Assembly: GCA_001796285.1 (NCBI GenBank)
Contig: MGMD01000014.1
Span: 1 to 40,093 of the forward strand
Direction of reading: 5' to 3'
Origin: Chlamydiae bacterium RIFCSPLOWO2_12_FULL_45_20
GTDB taxonomy: Bacteria > Chlamydiota > Chlamydiia > Chlamydiales > SM23-39
DNA: 40,093 bases
The notes beneath the pieces were generated by a model. It was not told the origin of the DNA and made no database searches. It saw only the letters and a list, made by a program, of their open reading frames with translations. A program made the position numbers and the translations under genes. Shown piece after piece: positions 32,533 to 40,093 of the stretch. Every line of letters begins with the position of its first letter. Position 1 is the stretch's first letter.

Positions 32533-33983
32533 ATTATGCAAGAGGTCTATTATACTTACTGCTTTTCAACCCATGTCTTTACGGACAAGAGGAAGAGGAC
32601 ACTGAACCGTTCATCCATCTGACCAACCATGAACTCACTCTTGGCCATGAAACCCTCCCCTATACCGCTATCACAGGATTTTGCCCCATCCTTCGAGAGG
32701 AAGGGAAAATTGCAGATCTTTTCTTCATCGCCTACGAATTGGATGACGAGGAAAATCGCCCCATCACCTTTGTCCTCCCTGGCGGGCCCGGTGGAGCCGG
32801 CACAATCCAGTCGATTTTGACCTTTGGACCGCGCCGCCTCTTAACTGCCCATGAAGGAAGAACGGTTCTCCCCCCTTACCAGTTGATCGACAATCCTGAG
32901 ACACTTCTTAAAGAAACAGATCTTGTGTTCATCGATCCCATCAACTGCGGCTTTAGCTCAGCGACAGAACTCGCCAATCTTTCCCGCCTCTATAGCGTAG
33001 ATGGAGATGTGGAAGTTCTCGCCGAAATGATCCATTCCTTGATCCGCCTTGGAAACCGCTGGAATTCCCCTATTTATCTTTTAGGGGGCAGCTATGGAAC
33101 CCTCCGCGCTTGCGGCATTGCCTGTGCCCTCTCTCAGAGGTATGGCATCCTCCCTTCTGGCATGATTCTGAACGGCTGCGCTTTTGAATTCTCGACTCTC
33201 GTCTCCGAAAGAGATCAGGCGCTTGCAGACTGTCTTTTGATCCCCACATTTGCCGCTACAGCCTGGTACCATAAACGCTTATTTCCTGAAAAATCCCTAG
33301 AAGAAGTAGTCGACTATGCCCGCCGCTTTGCCTATGACGAATACGCTCCCTATATGCTGCAGCCATCGCGCCTTAGTTATGTTGAAAAACTTGTGTTTGA
33401 AGAAAACTTTGCGACACTCATCGGCCTTCCCAAGGGGGTCGTAAGGCGCTATAATGCCCGCATCGATGAAAAAATCTATTCCCAAGAGTTTTTCGGCTCA
33501 GAAAGAAAAGTGCTCGGACGCCTGGATAGCCGCTACTCAGGAGATGTCTTTACCGTCGACCCAGACGATGCGCACGACCCGAGTTACCTAGACTCCCTTG
33601 GTTATCAACCCGCCTTTAATGCCTACTTGCAAAAGGAGCTGGATACAAATCTTTTTTTAACTCCCTATCTAAGCTTTTCATCCGATGCCTCAATCCATTG
33701 GGACTATCAAACCTACGACTCGTTTGGCATCCCAGGGCTTCTCCAGCGTCTAAGACAGGTTCTTATCTTAAACCCCCTGGCTAAAGTCTTTATCGGCTCC
33801 GGCTACTATGACTGCCGCACGCCCTTTGCAGCAACGGAATACTGCTTTGATCATCTGGGCCTTCCCGAAAATTATACAAAAAATCTCCAATTCGAATACT
33901 ACAAAGCAGGGCACGGATGGCTTTTTGACTATCCATCCTTAAAAAAATGGAAACAAGATCTTGTAAAATTTTACAAAAAATAA
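32529..33983 (+). CDS. Secreted S10 serine carboxypeptidase (second of pair)
   Basis: Paralogue of the preceding gene, 484 residues, joined by a 4-base ATGA overlap. The signal peptide MNYARGLLYLLLFNPCLYGQ is followed by LPGGPGGAG (oxyanion hole), nucleophile Ser188 in LLGGSYGTLRA, Asp in GSGYYDCRTPFAATEY and His in YYKAGHGWLF. The residue before the Ser is Gly instead of the usual Glu, so activity may differ. The shared block GPRRLLTAHEG...PPYQLIDNPETLLKETDLVFIDP shows recent common origin. Codons 2-8 of the signal peptide coincide with a reverse copy of the dispersed repeat (32534-32550). Confidence 0.87.
   Translation: MNYARGLLYLLLFNPCLYGQEEEDTEPFIHLTNHELTLGHETLPYTAITGFCPILREEGKIADLFFIAYELDDEENRPITFVLPGGPGGAGTIQSILTFGPRRLLTAHEGRTVLPPYQLIDNPETLLKETDLVFIDPINCGFSSATELANLSRLYSVDGDVEVLAEMIHSLIRLGNRWNSPIYLLGGSYGTLRACGIACALSQRYGILPSGMILNGCAFEFSTLVSERDQALADCLLIPTFAATAWYHKRLFPEKSLEEVVDYARRFAYDEYAPYMLQPSRLSYVEKLVFEENFATLIGLPKGVVRRYNARIDEKIYSQEFFGSERKVLGRLDSRYSGDVFTVDPDDAHDPSYLDSLGYQPAFNAYLQKELDTNLFLTPYLSFSSDASIHWDYQTYDSFGIPGLLQRLRQVLILNPLAKVFIGSGYYDCRTPFAATEYCFDHLGLPENYTKNLQFEYYKAGHGWLFDYPSLKKWKQDLVKFYKK
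32534..32550 (-). repeat. Dispersed repeat copy inside the second S10 start
   Basis: TTATGCAAGAGGTCTAT is the exact reverse complement of 17778-17794. It encodes the YARGLL part of the signal peptide of the second S10 peptidase, beginning five bases after its ATG. Confidence 0.6.
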
Positions 33984-33989
33984 TGCGAA

Positions 33990-34018
33990 TTGCCGTTTAC
34001 TAGCAACTAATGTAGACT
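33990..34018 (+). promoter_or_regulatory. Possible promoter for the 34042 gene
   Basis: TTGCCG (33990-33995), 17 bases, TAGACT (34013-34018), each box matching 4 of 6 consensus positions. AAAGGAG follows close to the ATG at 34042. Confidence 0.35.
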
Positions 34019-34041
34019 GTTTCAATTAAAGGAGACTTTCT

Positions 34042-34389
34042 ATGGTTATGCAGCTCAATAATCTTCAACAAGCGATTAGACAATATCATCTAAATCATCT
34101 AAACGGTCCACTCTTACTCAATTATCAAATGGGAGACCTCTTCCAAGAGGGGGAATCTCCTCAATATGGCCTACTGAACCAAATTCACGAATTCTTTCCA
34201 AAACTCGGAGCCAGAGTCTTAAGCGATAGACCCGATTTGAACATGGGGCAAGTGAGCCAAATCATTAACCAGTATCTCTTCTCTCAAAACAATGTTGTGC
34301 GCGCTATTGCATGGCCCATCTTCAGAGAGTATGTATCTATATACTGTCCATTGAGACCCATCGCAGGACAGCCTCTACATATTATTTAA
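34042..34389 (+). CDS. Hypothetical protein, 115 residues
   Basis: A neutral to slightly basic soluble protein (LNNLQQAIRQYHLNHLNGPL, NQIHEFFPKLGARVLSD, QVSQIINQYLFSQNNVVRAI). It has a strong ribosome site (AAAGGAG) and ends 7 bases before dapB, so it may be the first gene of the dapB-kdsA-lptB run. No signal peptide, membrane segment or known motif is seen. Confidence 0.65.
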   Translation: MVMQLNNLQQAIRQYHLNHLNGPLLLNYQMGDLFQEGESPQYGLLNQIHEFFPKLGARVLSDRPDLNMGQVSQIINQYLFSQNNVVRAIAWPIFREYVSIYCPLRPIAGQPLHII

Positions 34390-34396
34390 GGATTCG

Positions 34397-35008
34397 ATGG
34401 CACTTAAAATTGGACTGATCGGAGCCCATGGGCGTTTAGGAAAAGTCATTTCCGCCTTCGCTCCCGTAGTTCCTATTTTAAGGGCGACTCCTAGAGGGTC
34501 GCTTATGTGTGATGTTCTGATCGATGTATCGACGCCTGAAGCCCTCGCTGAAAACCTATCAGCGAATCTGCCGATCGTCATAGGGACAACAGGCCATCCA
34601 CACTTTTCTCTGATTGAAGAAGCGTCAAAAAGGCTTCCCATTTTTTACGCCGCCAACTTTAGCTTGGGAGCCTCCTTACTGCTTCGCCTGGCCCAAGAGA
34701 TCGCAAAATATTTTCCTGCAGATATTGATATCATTGAAACGCACCATAAAACAAAAAAAGACAAGCCAAGCGGCACTGCCTTATATCTGGCTAACCGCCT
34801 TCCTAACAGTACAGTTCATTCCATTCGCTCTGCGCTTTGTTGTGGGGAACATACCGTGATTTTTAACACGCCCCAAGAAAAACTGACGCTCACACATCAG
34901 GTGCACAACCGTGAGGCATTTGCCCAAGGGGCTCTTGCAGCTGCGCATTTTATCGCAATGCAACCTCCGGGTCTTTACGGCATGGACAATTTATTCTCTT
35001 CAAAGTAA
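34397..35008 (+). CDS. dapB: 4-hydroxy-tetrahydrodipicolinate reductase (compact)
   Basis: NAD(P)H-dependent DapB of the lysine/meso-diaminopimelate pathway, which in chlamydiae continues through DapL and feeds peptidoglycan. The N-terminal Rossmann motif is KIGLIGAHGRLGKVI, the active-site block is IIETHHKTKKDKPSGTALYLA (His pair and Lys), and the end GLYGMDNLF is typical. At 203 residues it is well below the usual 240-270; the shortage lies between the first strand and VLIDVST and near the C-terminus. AAGGAT precedes ATG 34397. It is followed by kdsA after 12 bases. Confidence 0.92.
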   Translation: MALKIGLIGAHGRLGKVISAFAPVVPILRATPRGSLMCDVLIDVSTPEALAENLSANLPIVIGTTGHPHFSLIEEASKRLPIFYAANFSLGASLLLRLAQEIAKYFPADIDIIETHHKTKKDKPSGTALYLANRLPNSTVHSIRSALCCGEHTVIFNTPQEKLTLTHQVHNREAFAQGALAAAHFIAMQPPGLYGMDNLFSSK

Positions 35009-35020
35009 ACTCGCGTCCGT

Positions 35021-35857
35021 ATGAAAGACGTCAAACTAGCTTCATTTGTGATCGGGAAAGATCAGCCTTTGACGGTGTTCTCTGGCCCTTGTGTGATTGA
35101 GTCGGAAGAATTTGCCCTGGAAACAGCTGCTGCTCTCAAAGAGATATTCAGCCATTATCCTTTTCAGTTCGTATACAAATCCTCGTTCGATAAGGCAAAC
35201 CGCTCCTCCATCGATTCATTTCGAGGTCCAGGGATCAACCTAGGGCTTAAAATCCTTCAAAGAGTCAAGACAGAATGCGCCGTTCCGATTATGACAGATA
35301 TACACCTGCCTGAAGAAGCAGCCCCTGCCGCATGCGTTGCCGATTGTATCCAGATCCCCGCCTTTCTCTGTAGACAAACCGATCTTTTAGTAGCGGCTGC
35401 AAAAACTCCAGCGACGATCATTGCGAAAAAAGGGCAGTTTCTTTCTCCATGGGATATGAAAAATGTCATTCAAAAACTAGAAGCGGCAGGGAAAAGAGAG
35501 ATCATTCTGACGGATCGGGGCACCTGTTTTGGCTATCATAACCTCGTGAGCGACATGAGGGCAATCCCCGTTATGCAAAGCTTTGGCTACCCTGTCTGTT
35601 TTGACGCGACGCACTCTGTCCAACTGCCAGGAGGACTCGGACATGCCACAGCAGGACAAAAAGAGTTTTCATCGACCCTAGCAAAGGCGGCTATTGCAGC
35701 AGGGGCGAATGCCCTCTATATCGAAGCTCATCCCCGACCCGCGCAGGCAAAGTCTGATGCAGCGACGGTGATGGCTTTTGAAGATCTACACACTCTTCTT
35801 GCCCAAATTGAAAGGCTGTATGAGGCTGTGCAATGCTTTTCCGGTTCCTCGCTGTAA
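35021..35857 (+). CDS. kdsA: 3-deoxy-8-phosphooctulonate (Kdo8P) synthase
   Basis: Condenses arabinose-5-phosphate with phosphoenolpyruvate to Kdo-8-phosphate, the precursor of Kdo in LPS. Motifs include FSGPCVIESEE, YKSSFDKANRSS, the loop LTDRGTCFGYHNLVSDMRAIPVM, DATHSVQLPGG and YIEAHPRPAQAKSDA. The Cys in DRGTCFGY is the residue found in metal-dependent forms. Length 278 is normal. It overlaps the lptC-like gene by 25 bases. The order kdsA - lptC-like - lptB is the same as CT655-CT653 in C. trachomatis. Confidence 0.96.
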   Translation: MKDVKLASFVIGKDQPLTVFSGPCVIESEEFALETAAALKEIFSHYPFQFVYKSSFDKANRSSIDSFRGPGINLGLKILQRVKTECAVPIMTDIHLPEEAAPAACVADCIQIPAFLCRQTDLLVAAAKTPATIIAKKGQFLSPWDMKNVIQKLEAAGKREIILTDRGTCFGYHNLVSDMRAIPVMQSFGYPVCFDATHSVQLPGGLGHATAGQKEFSSTLAKAAIAAGANALYIEAHPRPAQAKSDAATVMAFEDLHTLLAQIERLYEAVQCFSGSSL

Positions 35858-36750
35858 TGCTTCCCTTGGGTGTTTGTGTTTGCTACCTTACGCTGCAGCT
35901 AACCCCGAAAGATGAACAGTGTTATCAAGACCTTGCGAAAGAAAGCCTGGAGTTAAGGACGCGCCATGCATTGGAAGAAACACCTGCGCATCAAAAACGA
36001 CTGCATGTGCATAAAGATATTTGGACACAGGATAGGATGCGCCACTTTCGCATTGCATGCGACGAGTCAGAGCTGACGATCTACCAAAAAAAAGACAAAA
36101 CAGAGGCGAAAGAAGTTCTCCAATCAATCTACGGCGCCCTCGATAGTGAGTGGAGCCTTTCGGCCGATTACGGCATCTATACCTTCCCGTCGAACCAGTT
36201 CATTGCGGAGCAAAACTGTCAGATTACCCAAGGGGAAAATACCATCCGCGGCGACCATCTCCAGATCGATTTGGCACAAGAAATCCTGTCTTATGAAAAT
36301 CCTCGGGGCCACTTGATAGCGGGTCCCATGGATTTTACTGCCCAAACGTTGCGGTGGGACAAAAAGCAAAAAAAGCTCTTTCTCTCAGAGGATGTGAAGA
36401 TTCAGCAAAGCGATCAAATGACTATCTTTGCAAGCCAGGGAGTGATCGACTTTCCCGATCTCAAACCTTCTCTCATCGTCCTGACAGGAGAAGTCCGCCT
36501 GATTTCTAATGCTATTCGACACCAAAAGAGTTTTGCCGTAGCCGATATTTTGATCTACAACCCCAAAGAAGAAACGATTCTTTTAAGGGCAGATCCACGA
36601 GTTCTTTTTTGGCAAGAAGGGCTTTCCTTAAGCGCCCCCCAAGTTTTGATCCATAAAGACTGGACAGTCCGTGGGATCGGCGACGTCCACTTTGCTTTGG
36701 ATCACTTAGAACAAGACTACATCGACAACCTTTTTAAGCAGTATTTATGA
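35833..36750 (+). CDS. LptC/OstA-like LPS export protein
   Basis: A 305-residue bitopic protein: one N-terminal helix (MLFRFLAVMLPLGVCVCYLTLQL) and a periplasmic beta-jellyroll of the LptA/LptC/OstA type (YGIYTFPSNQFIAEQNCQI, then TIRGDHLQIDLAQEILSYENPRG). It would carry LPS from the LptBFG pump across the periplasm. It overlaps kdsA at the 5' end and lptB at the 3' end (ATGA), so the three are coupled. The longer size than E. coli LptC (191 residues) suggests that it may combine LptC and LptA roles; this is inference. Confidence 0.82.
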   Translation: MLFRFLAVMLPLGVCVCYLTLQLTPKDEQCYQDLAKESLELRTRHALEETPAHQKRLHVHKDIWTQDRMRHFRIACDESELTIYQKKDKTEAKEVLQSIYGALDSEWSLSADYGIYTFPSNQFIAEQNCQITQGENTIRGDHLQIDLAQEILSYENPRGHLIAGPMDFTAQTLRWDKKQKKLFLSEDVKIQQSDQMTIFASQGVIDFPDLKPSLIVLTGEVRLISNAIRHQKSFAVADILIYNPKEETILLRADPRVLFWQEGLSLSAPQVLIHKDWTVRGIGDVHFALDHLEQDYIDNLFKQYL

Positions 36751-37463
36751 AACTTCTCGAAGTCAAACAGCTTGTGAAAAGATTTGGAGGGAAACCTGTT
36801 GTCAATGGGCTTTCATTCCATGTGAACCCTGGAGAAGTGGTAGGGCTTTTGGGCCCGAATGGCGCTGGGAAAACCACCGCGTTTTATATGACGATCGGCC
36901 TCATCAAACCCGATGAAGGGGAGGTCTATTTTAAAGAAGAAAAGATCACTCACCTCCCGATTCATAAAAGAGCGAAGCTTGGATTTGGTTATCTGGCTCA
37001 AGAACCCTCCATTTTCCGCTCTCTTTCTGTCGAAGACAACATCCTTTCCGTCCTTGAAACCATGCGCCTCCCTCATCCGAAAAGGCGGCTTGAGGCACTT
37101 TTGCAAGAACTGCATTTAGAACATCTCCGAAAAGAAATCGCCTCTACTCTATCCGGCGGGGAGCGAAGGCGGCTCGAAATCACCCGCTCCCTGGTGACTG
37201 AGCCCTCATTGCTCCTTTTAGACGAACCTTTTGCCAATATCGACCCTCTTGCAGTCGCCGATGTCAAGCACCTCATCCGCATTCTCAAACAAAAAGAAAT
37301 TAGTGTTCTCATCACAGATCACAATGCGAGAGAAATTTTTTCTATTGTAGACCGTTCTTATTTAATCCAAGATGGGAGAGTACTGCTTGCTGGGGCAACA
37401 GACACGCTCGTTAATGATCCGCGAGCGAGGAAAACTTATCTTGGAGAAGATTTTCGGCTTTAG
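36747..37463 (+). CDS. lptB: LPS export ABC transporter ATPase LptB
   Basis: Cytoplasmic ATPase of the Lpt machine. Walker A GPNGAGKTT at 36-44, Q loop (YLAQEPSIFR), signature TLSGGERRRLE, Walker B LLLLDEPFANIDP and switch His in ITDHNARE are all intact in 238 residues. The GERRRxEITR form and YLAQEPS are specific to LptB. Its membrane partners LptF and LptG are not in the window. The 3' end overlaps the convergent heptosyltransferase gene by 53 bases. Confidence 0.96.
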   Translation: MKLLEVKQLVKRFGGKPVVNGLSFHVNPGEVVGLLGPNGAGKTTAFYMTIGLIKPDEGEVYFKEEKITHLPIHKRAKLGFGYLAQEPSIFRSLSVEDNILSVLETMRLPHPKRRLEALLQELHLEHLRKEIASTLSGGERRRLEITRSLVTEPSLLLLDEPFANIDPLAVADVKHLIRILKQKEISVLITDHNAREIFSIVDRSYLIQDGRVLLAGATDTLVNDPRARKTYLGEDFRL

Positions 37464-38502
37464 GAGCTGTACAACAGTGCCTTAATACAGCCTCCACTGA
37501 AATGCGATCTAAGCAATCGCTTCTCTTACTCCCGCCGCATCCATCCATATAACAGGGCCGACAGCTGAGCGTCTCTACGACGATCTGTGCATCTGGGTTT
37601 CTCCAAGGCCCCCAAGTGATCTCAGAGGTAGGTCCAAAAATTGCGACCACCTTTTTTTTCAACGCATTGGCCATATGAAAGGGCACGCTGTCGACGCATA
37701 CGAGCACCTCGCTCATCTCAATAAAGGCAGCTAGATCTTGTAAAGAAATCTTTCCGCTCCTGTTGATTACATCAAGTCCGTGAGTGATCTCTTCTACCAT
37801 TTGCTTTTCTAAGGGATCAGGCCCTGAAGTAAACACAATCCTTTTTCCTTGTCGTATAAGTTCCACAGTCAATGCACGCATCTTTTGCACGGGCCAGCAT
37901 TTAAAGAGCCACCTCGAAGTGGGATGTATCAACACAAAAGGTCCATCTACCCAGGCCTTCACCTGCTCTTTTGACGCCTCAAATACTTTAAGAAAAAGCT
38001 CTCTTTCTTCCAGATCGGGAAAGATTCCGATCCTTCTCAAGGCATCCAAATTTCTCTCTACCGTGTGCCTTAAACTAGGACAGTGTTTTACAATGTGAGT
38101 ATAGATCGTTTTTTGCCACCTACCCTTAGGTTGAAAACCCACCCGAATGGGAGCCTTGGCAGCCTTCGCTGCAAGGGCGCCGCGGTCCCCTTCAGTCAAA
38201 TTAATGACCAAATCGTAGCCCTCTTTCCTGAGATCTCTCCAAACTTTCCATTCTTTAGCGATCTTTTGAAAAAACCCCAGATGTTTCCACTTTCGATCGT
38301 AACCTATAAGCCGATCGACATTTGCATTCCCTTCGAGCATGGGGAAAGAATCTTGATAGATATAGGCGTGCACCTCAGCCCCAAGCCGTTTTTTCAGCAC
38401 GTGAAACACAGCCCCTGTTAAAAGGACGTCCCCGAGCTGGCGCAGCTTGATGACTAAAACTTTTTTGACACCCGTTAAGTCTGGATAATCGCCATAGGTC
38501 AT
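37411..38502 (-). CDS. Glycosyltransferase family 9 (heptosyltransferase)
   Basis: A 363-residue GT9 enzyme of the WaaC/WaaF/WaaQ type, expected to transfer L-glycero-D-manno-heptose from its ADP donor to the LPS core at the inner membrane. Motifs: [22 protein letters not shown] at the N-terminus, [16 protein letters not shown], the donor-binding [35 protein letters not shown] and a Cys-rich [10 protein letters not shown] near the end. The overall pattern is closest to WaaQ (heptosyltransferase III). Chlamydiaceae LOS has no heptose, so this supports an environmental chlamydia. It converges on lptB and diverges from ndk. Confidence 0.88.
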   Translation of the reverse strand: MTYGDYPDLTGVKKVLVIKLRQLGDVLLTGAVFHVLKKRLGAEVHAYIYQDSFPMLEGNANVDRLIGYDRKWKHLGFFQKIAKEWKVWRDLRKEGYDLVINLTEGDRGALAAKAAKAPIRVGFQPKGRWQKTIYTHIVKHCPSLRHTVERNLDALRRIGIFPDLEERELFLKVFEASKEQVKAWVDGPFVLIHPTSRWLFKCWPVQKMRALTVELIRQGKRIVFTSGPDPLEKQMVEEITHGLDVINRSGKISLQDLAAFIEMSEVLVCVDSVPFHMANALKKKVVAIFGPTSEITWGPWRNPDAQIVVETLSCRPCYMDGCGGSKRSDCLDRISVEAVLRHCCTAPKAENLLQDKFSSLADH

Positions 38503-38603
38503 TGCGACATAATTTTAAATTTTTTCACAATTTTGCAATAGAACTTCGTGAGATTTATTCCTCGGCCCCTTACAATGCTTTAGCAAAACGTAATGGAGAA
38601 TAT

Positions 38604-39050
38604 ATGACCCAAGCAAGTAGCAAAACGCTCGAGCAAACTCTTTCCATCATTAAGCCAGACGCTGTTGGCCAAAACATGATCGGAAATATCATTGAATATT
38701 TTGAACGCGAGGGTCTTAGCGTAATTGCGGCGAAAATGATGTGTCTTTCAGAATCGCAAGCCCAATTATTTTACACCATGCACAAGGACAAGCCCTTCTT
38801 TTCAGAACTGGTAGAATTTATGACCTCTGGTCCTATTCTAGTGATGGTGCTCGAGGGAGAAAATGCGATCTCTCGCAATCGTCAAATTATGGGAGCCACG
38901 GACCCGTCTAAGGCGGAAGCTGGGACCATCAGAGCAGACTTTGCAACATCCATTGAAAGAAACGCAATTCATGGTTCCGATTCTCTGCAAAATGCAAAAA
39001 TAGAAATTCCGTTCTTTTTCAACTCTGGAGAAATTTTTCCAAGAGTCTAA
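38604..39050 (+). CDS. ndk: Nucleoside diphosphate kinase
   Basis: Exchanges gamma-phosphate between NTPs and NDPs through a phosphohistidine. The sequence is complete: [52 protein letters not shown] and the active His in [10 protein letters not shown]. The frame stays open back to 38502, but ATG at 38604 with GGAGAA ahead gives the usual 148 residues. It lies between the heptosyltransferase gene and an AT-rich gap. Confidence 0.97.
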   Translation: MTQASSKTLEQTLSIIKPDAVGQNMIGNIIEYFEREGLSVIAAKMMCLSESQAQLFYTMHKDKPFFSELVEFMTSGPILVMVLEGENAISRNRQIMGATDPSKAEAGTIRADFATSIERNAIHGSDSLQNAKIEIPFFFNSGEIFPRV

Positions 39051-39216
39051 GAAAGCGCCTACAAAGGAATGGTTCGTCCATTAGGTTTTACACTGGGGTG
39101 TCACCCACTTACAAACACCCTATCCCAAAACATAGATAGAAATTATAATTTTAAGTTATAAAATAAAGTAACTTTCCATTATAATTTTTAATAAAACAAT
39201 ATTTTCAAAACTATTT
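39051..39216. other. AT-rich leader before the zinc-finger-like gene
   Basis: The first part holds an inverted pair GGGTGT/ACACCC (about 39097-39120) that could be a weak ndk terminator. From 39130 onward the composition turns strongly AT-rich, with TATAAT boxes at 39144-39149 and 39180-39185 but no good -35 box at the correct distance. No ORF is seen. Confidence 0.4.
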
Positions 39217-40062
39217 ATGTCAAATAATACCAATAATATTATGAACAGCCCTCCTTCATGCCAGCAACCCTGGAAGATGAGGCAACCTGAATGGGTCTGT
39301 CGCGATTGCTGGCGTGTATTTAGAAATAAGGAGAATTTTAAAAACCATACCTCCTCCTCTTCCATCTACCAACGCCACCTTCCTTACACTTGCGATAGAG
39401 CGTACATTGCAAACCAAGTGGACCAAAAGCGTCGTATTTTCTTGCTAGTTGATCTCATCCTCGAAAGCCGAGCCCCCAATGGGACGTACATCTGTGAAGC
39501 AGCACGCAGTCAGCTCATCCAACGTCATAAAAATAGCTTGCAAGCAGGGCAACCCCTCGAAAATTATACTCGCTGGGCCATTCAAGAAAACTATCCGTCT
39601 TTCATGAATTACGCTAATGCTCATCCATATATTCAACAAAAATTCAAAGAATTATCACCCATCAAAATACCTTCACACATGGAATGGACTAATCAACAGT
39701 ATAAGGGGTTTAAGGATGCAATCCGGCAACTGCACTCCATTACTCCTATGACAGCTAATGGTGCCATCTGGAGCCAGCGGGACAGGAGCTGCTTGACCAA
39801 ATACATGCAAGAAAAACTCCAAACACTTGAAGGCGATGCTGAGCAAACCGAAGAAGAAGAGATTTTTACGACGCCCCAACAAATTCCAGCTACTCCATAC
39901 TATACTCCAGTTACGACTTCGCCTCTCCCCTGGCAGAGCCCATCACCGCTCAGCATACTGCCATCGAAAGGTAGCATTCAATGGATAAAAAAAGATCCTC
40001 GGACTCATTATACCTATAATGATTTAAATTTTCTTTTGCACACACCATCCCCCCACAATTGA
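39217..40062 (+). CDS. Orphan protein with Cys2His2-like motif, effector candidate
   Basis: A 281-residue hydrophilic protein without signal peptide. Residues 27-59 read WVCRDCWRVFRNKENFKNH then IYQRH and YTC. That gives C28-x2-C31-x12-H44-x9-H54, the eukaryotic C2H2 finger layout except that the two His are farther apart than usual; C59 could be an alternative ligand. The middle is helical, followed by an acidic run (EQTEEEEIF) and a Pro/Thr/Ser-rich tail (TPQQIPATPYYTPVTTSPLP). The AT-rich leader, no ribosome site and no homologue that I recognise suggest a lineage-specific, possibly host-directed gene. ATG at 39241 is another start. Confidence 0.65.
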   Translation: MSNNTNNIMNSPPSCQQPWKMRQPEWVCRDCWRVFRNKENFKNHTSSSSIYQRHLPYTCDRAYIANQVDQKRRIFLLVDLILESRAPNGTYICEAARSQLIQRHKNSLQAGQPLENYTRWAIQENYPSFMNYANAHPYIQQKFKELSPIKIPSHMEWTNQQYKGFKDAIRQLHSITPMTANGAIWSQRDRSCLTKYMQEKLQTLEGDAEQTEEEEIFTTPQQIPATPYYTPVTTSPLPWQSPSPLSILPSKGSIQWIKKDPRTHYTYNDLNFLLHTPSPHN

Positions 40063-40067
40063 AAAAG

Positions 40068-40084
40068 AGAAGTCAATGACTTCT
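40068..40084. other. 8-bp inverted repeat after the orphan gene
   Basis: AGAAGTCA (40068-40075) and TGACTTCT (40077-40084) are perfect complements around one base. It lies 5 bases after the stop codon. No T run follows within the window, so terminator function is only possible. Confidence 0.3.
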
Positions 40085-40093
40085 GCTAATGTC

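Noticed and set aside
33961..33976. Palindrome TTGTAAAATTTTACAA at the end of the second S10 gene as a regulatory site
   Set aside because: It is AT-rich, lies in coding sequence for LVKFYKK, and such palindromes are common by chance.
12656..34025. TAGACTGTTTCAA shared by 12.66 kb and 34.01 kb
   Set aside because: A 13-base match is expected several times by chance in a window of this size, and the flanks do not align.
1..40093. CRISPR array, rRNA genes, replication origin, prophage structural genes
   Set aside because: No regularly spaced repeats, no rRNA-like sequence, no clustered DnaA boxes and no virion genes were seen; the recombinase remnant is the only mobile-element protein.

Overview
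The window reads as chromosome from a member of the Chlamydiae outside the family Chlamydiaceae (an environmental or amoeba-type chlamydia; the genus cannot be settled from sequence alone). From memory of the Chlamydia trachomatis gene order, several blocks are collinear with it: ctcB/atoS - ctcC/atoC - small membrane protein - recO - yidD - LysM protein - pheT - MORN lipoprotein (about CT467-CT476); trhO - rpsD - murJ - nfo (about CT624-CT627); and rluD, khpA, hemA, kdsA, lptC-like, lptB (about CT653-CT662). Genes that I believe are absent from Chlamydiaceae sit between these blocks: two Maf-type glycosyltransferase-like proteins, asnS, a tandem pair of S10 serine carboxypeptidases, a heptosyltransferase and a zinc-finger-like orphan.

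Layout. 1-1.7 kb: a large serine recombinase broken by an in-frame TGA, whose end runs into a tRNA-Leu gene; this looks like the decayed edge of an integrated element. 1.9-5.7 kb: an M15-type lipoprotein, then a small ORF, the sensor kinase and sigma-54 activator pair, and a three-helix membrane protein. 5.65-10 kb (minus strand): an apparent operon hpf, HsdR_N-like nuclease-fold protein, Maf-like protein with YwqK/MORN repeats, second Maf-like protein. 10-17.3 kb: recO, two tRNAs, a zinc metallopeptidase, yidD, a LysM protein, pheT and a MORN lipoprotein. 17.3-18.3 kb is the richest non-coding stretch: a branched inverted-repeat element, a terminator, a small lipoprotein, a good sigma-54 promoter candidate in front of a small coiled-coil gene, and a 163-bp hairpin MITE with perfect 36-bp ends.

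18.3-28.5 kb: trhO/rpsD (divergent), amino-acid permease, murJ/nfo (divergent), asnS, hemA, two small unknown proteins (one of 48 codons with a near-consensus promoter), rluD and khpA. 28.5-34 kb: a large DHH-family phosphoesterase, tRNA-Arg, and two S10 peptidases. 34-39 kb: a tight cell-envelope run dapB-kdsA-lptC-like-lptB, facing a heptosyltransferase, then ndk. 39-40 kb: an AT-rich leader and a 281-residue orphan with a Cys2His2-like motif, a possible host-directed effector.

The most unusual signal is a dispersed repeat with core ATAGACCTCTTGCATAA, found near 17.78, 28.15, 28.52 and 32.54 kb. Copies supply the stop codon of khpA, the stop codon of the DHH gene, and the first codons of the second S10 peptidase. 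One copy abuts a 20-bp fragment of the MITE end.
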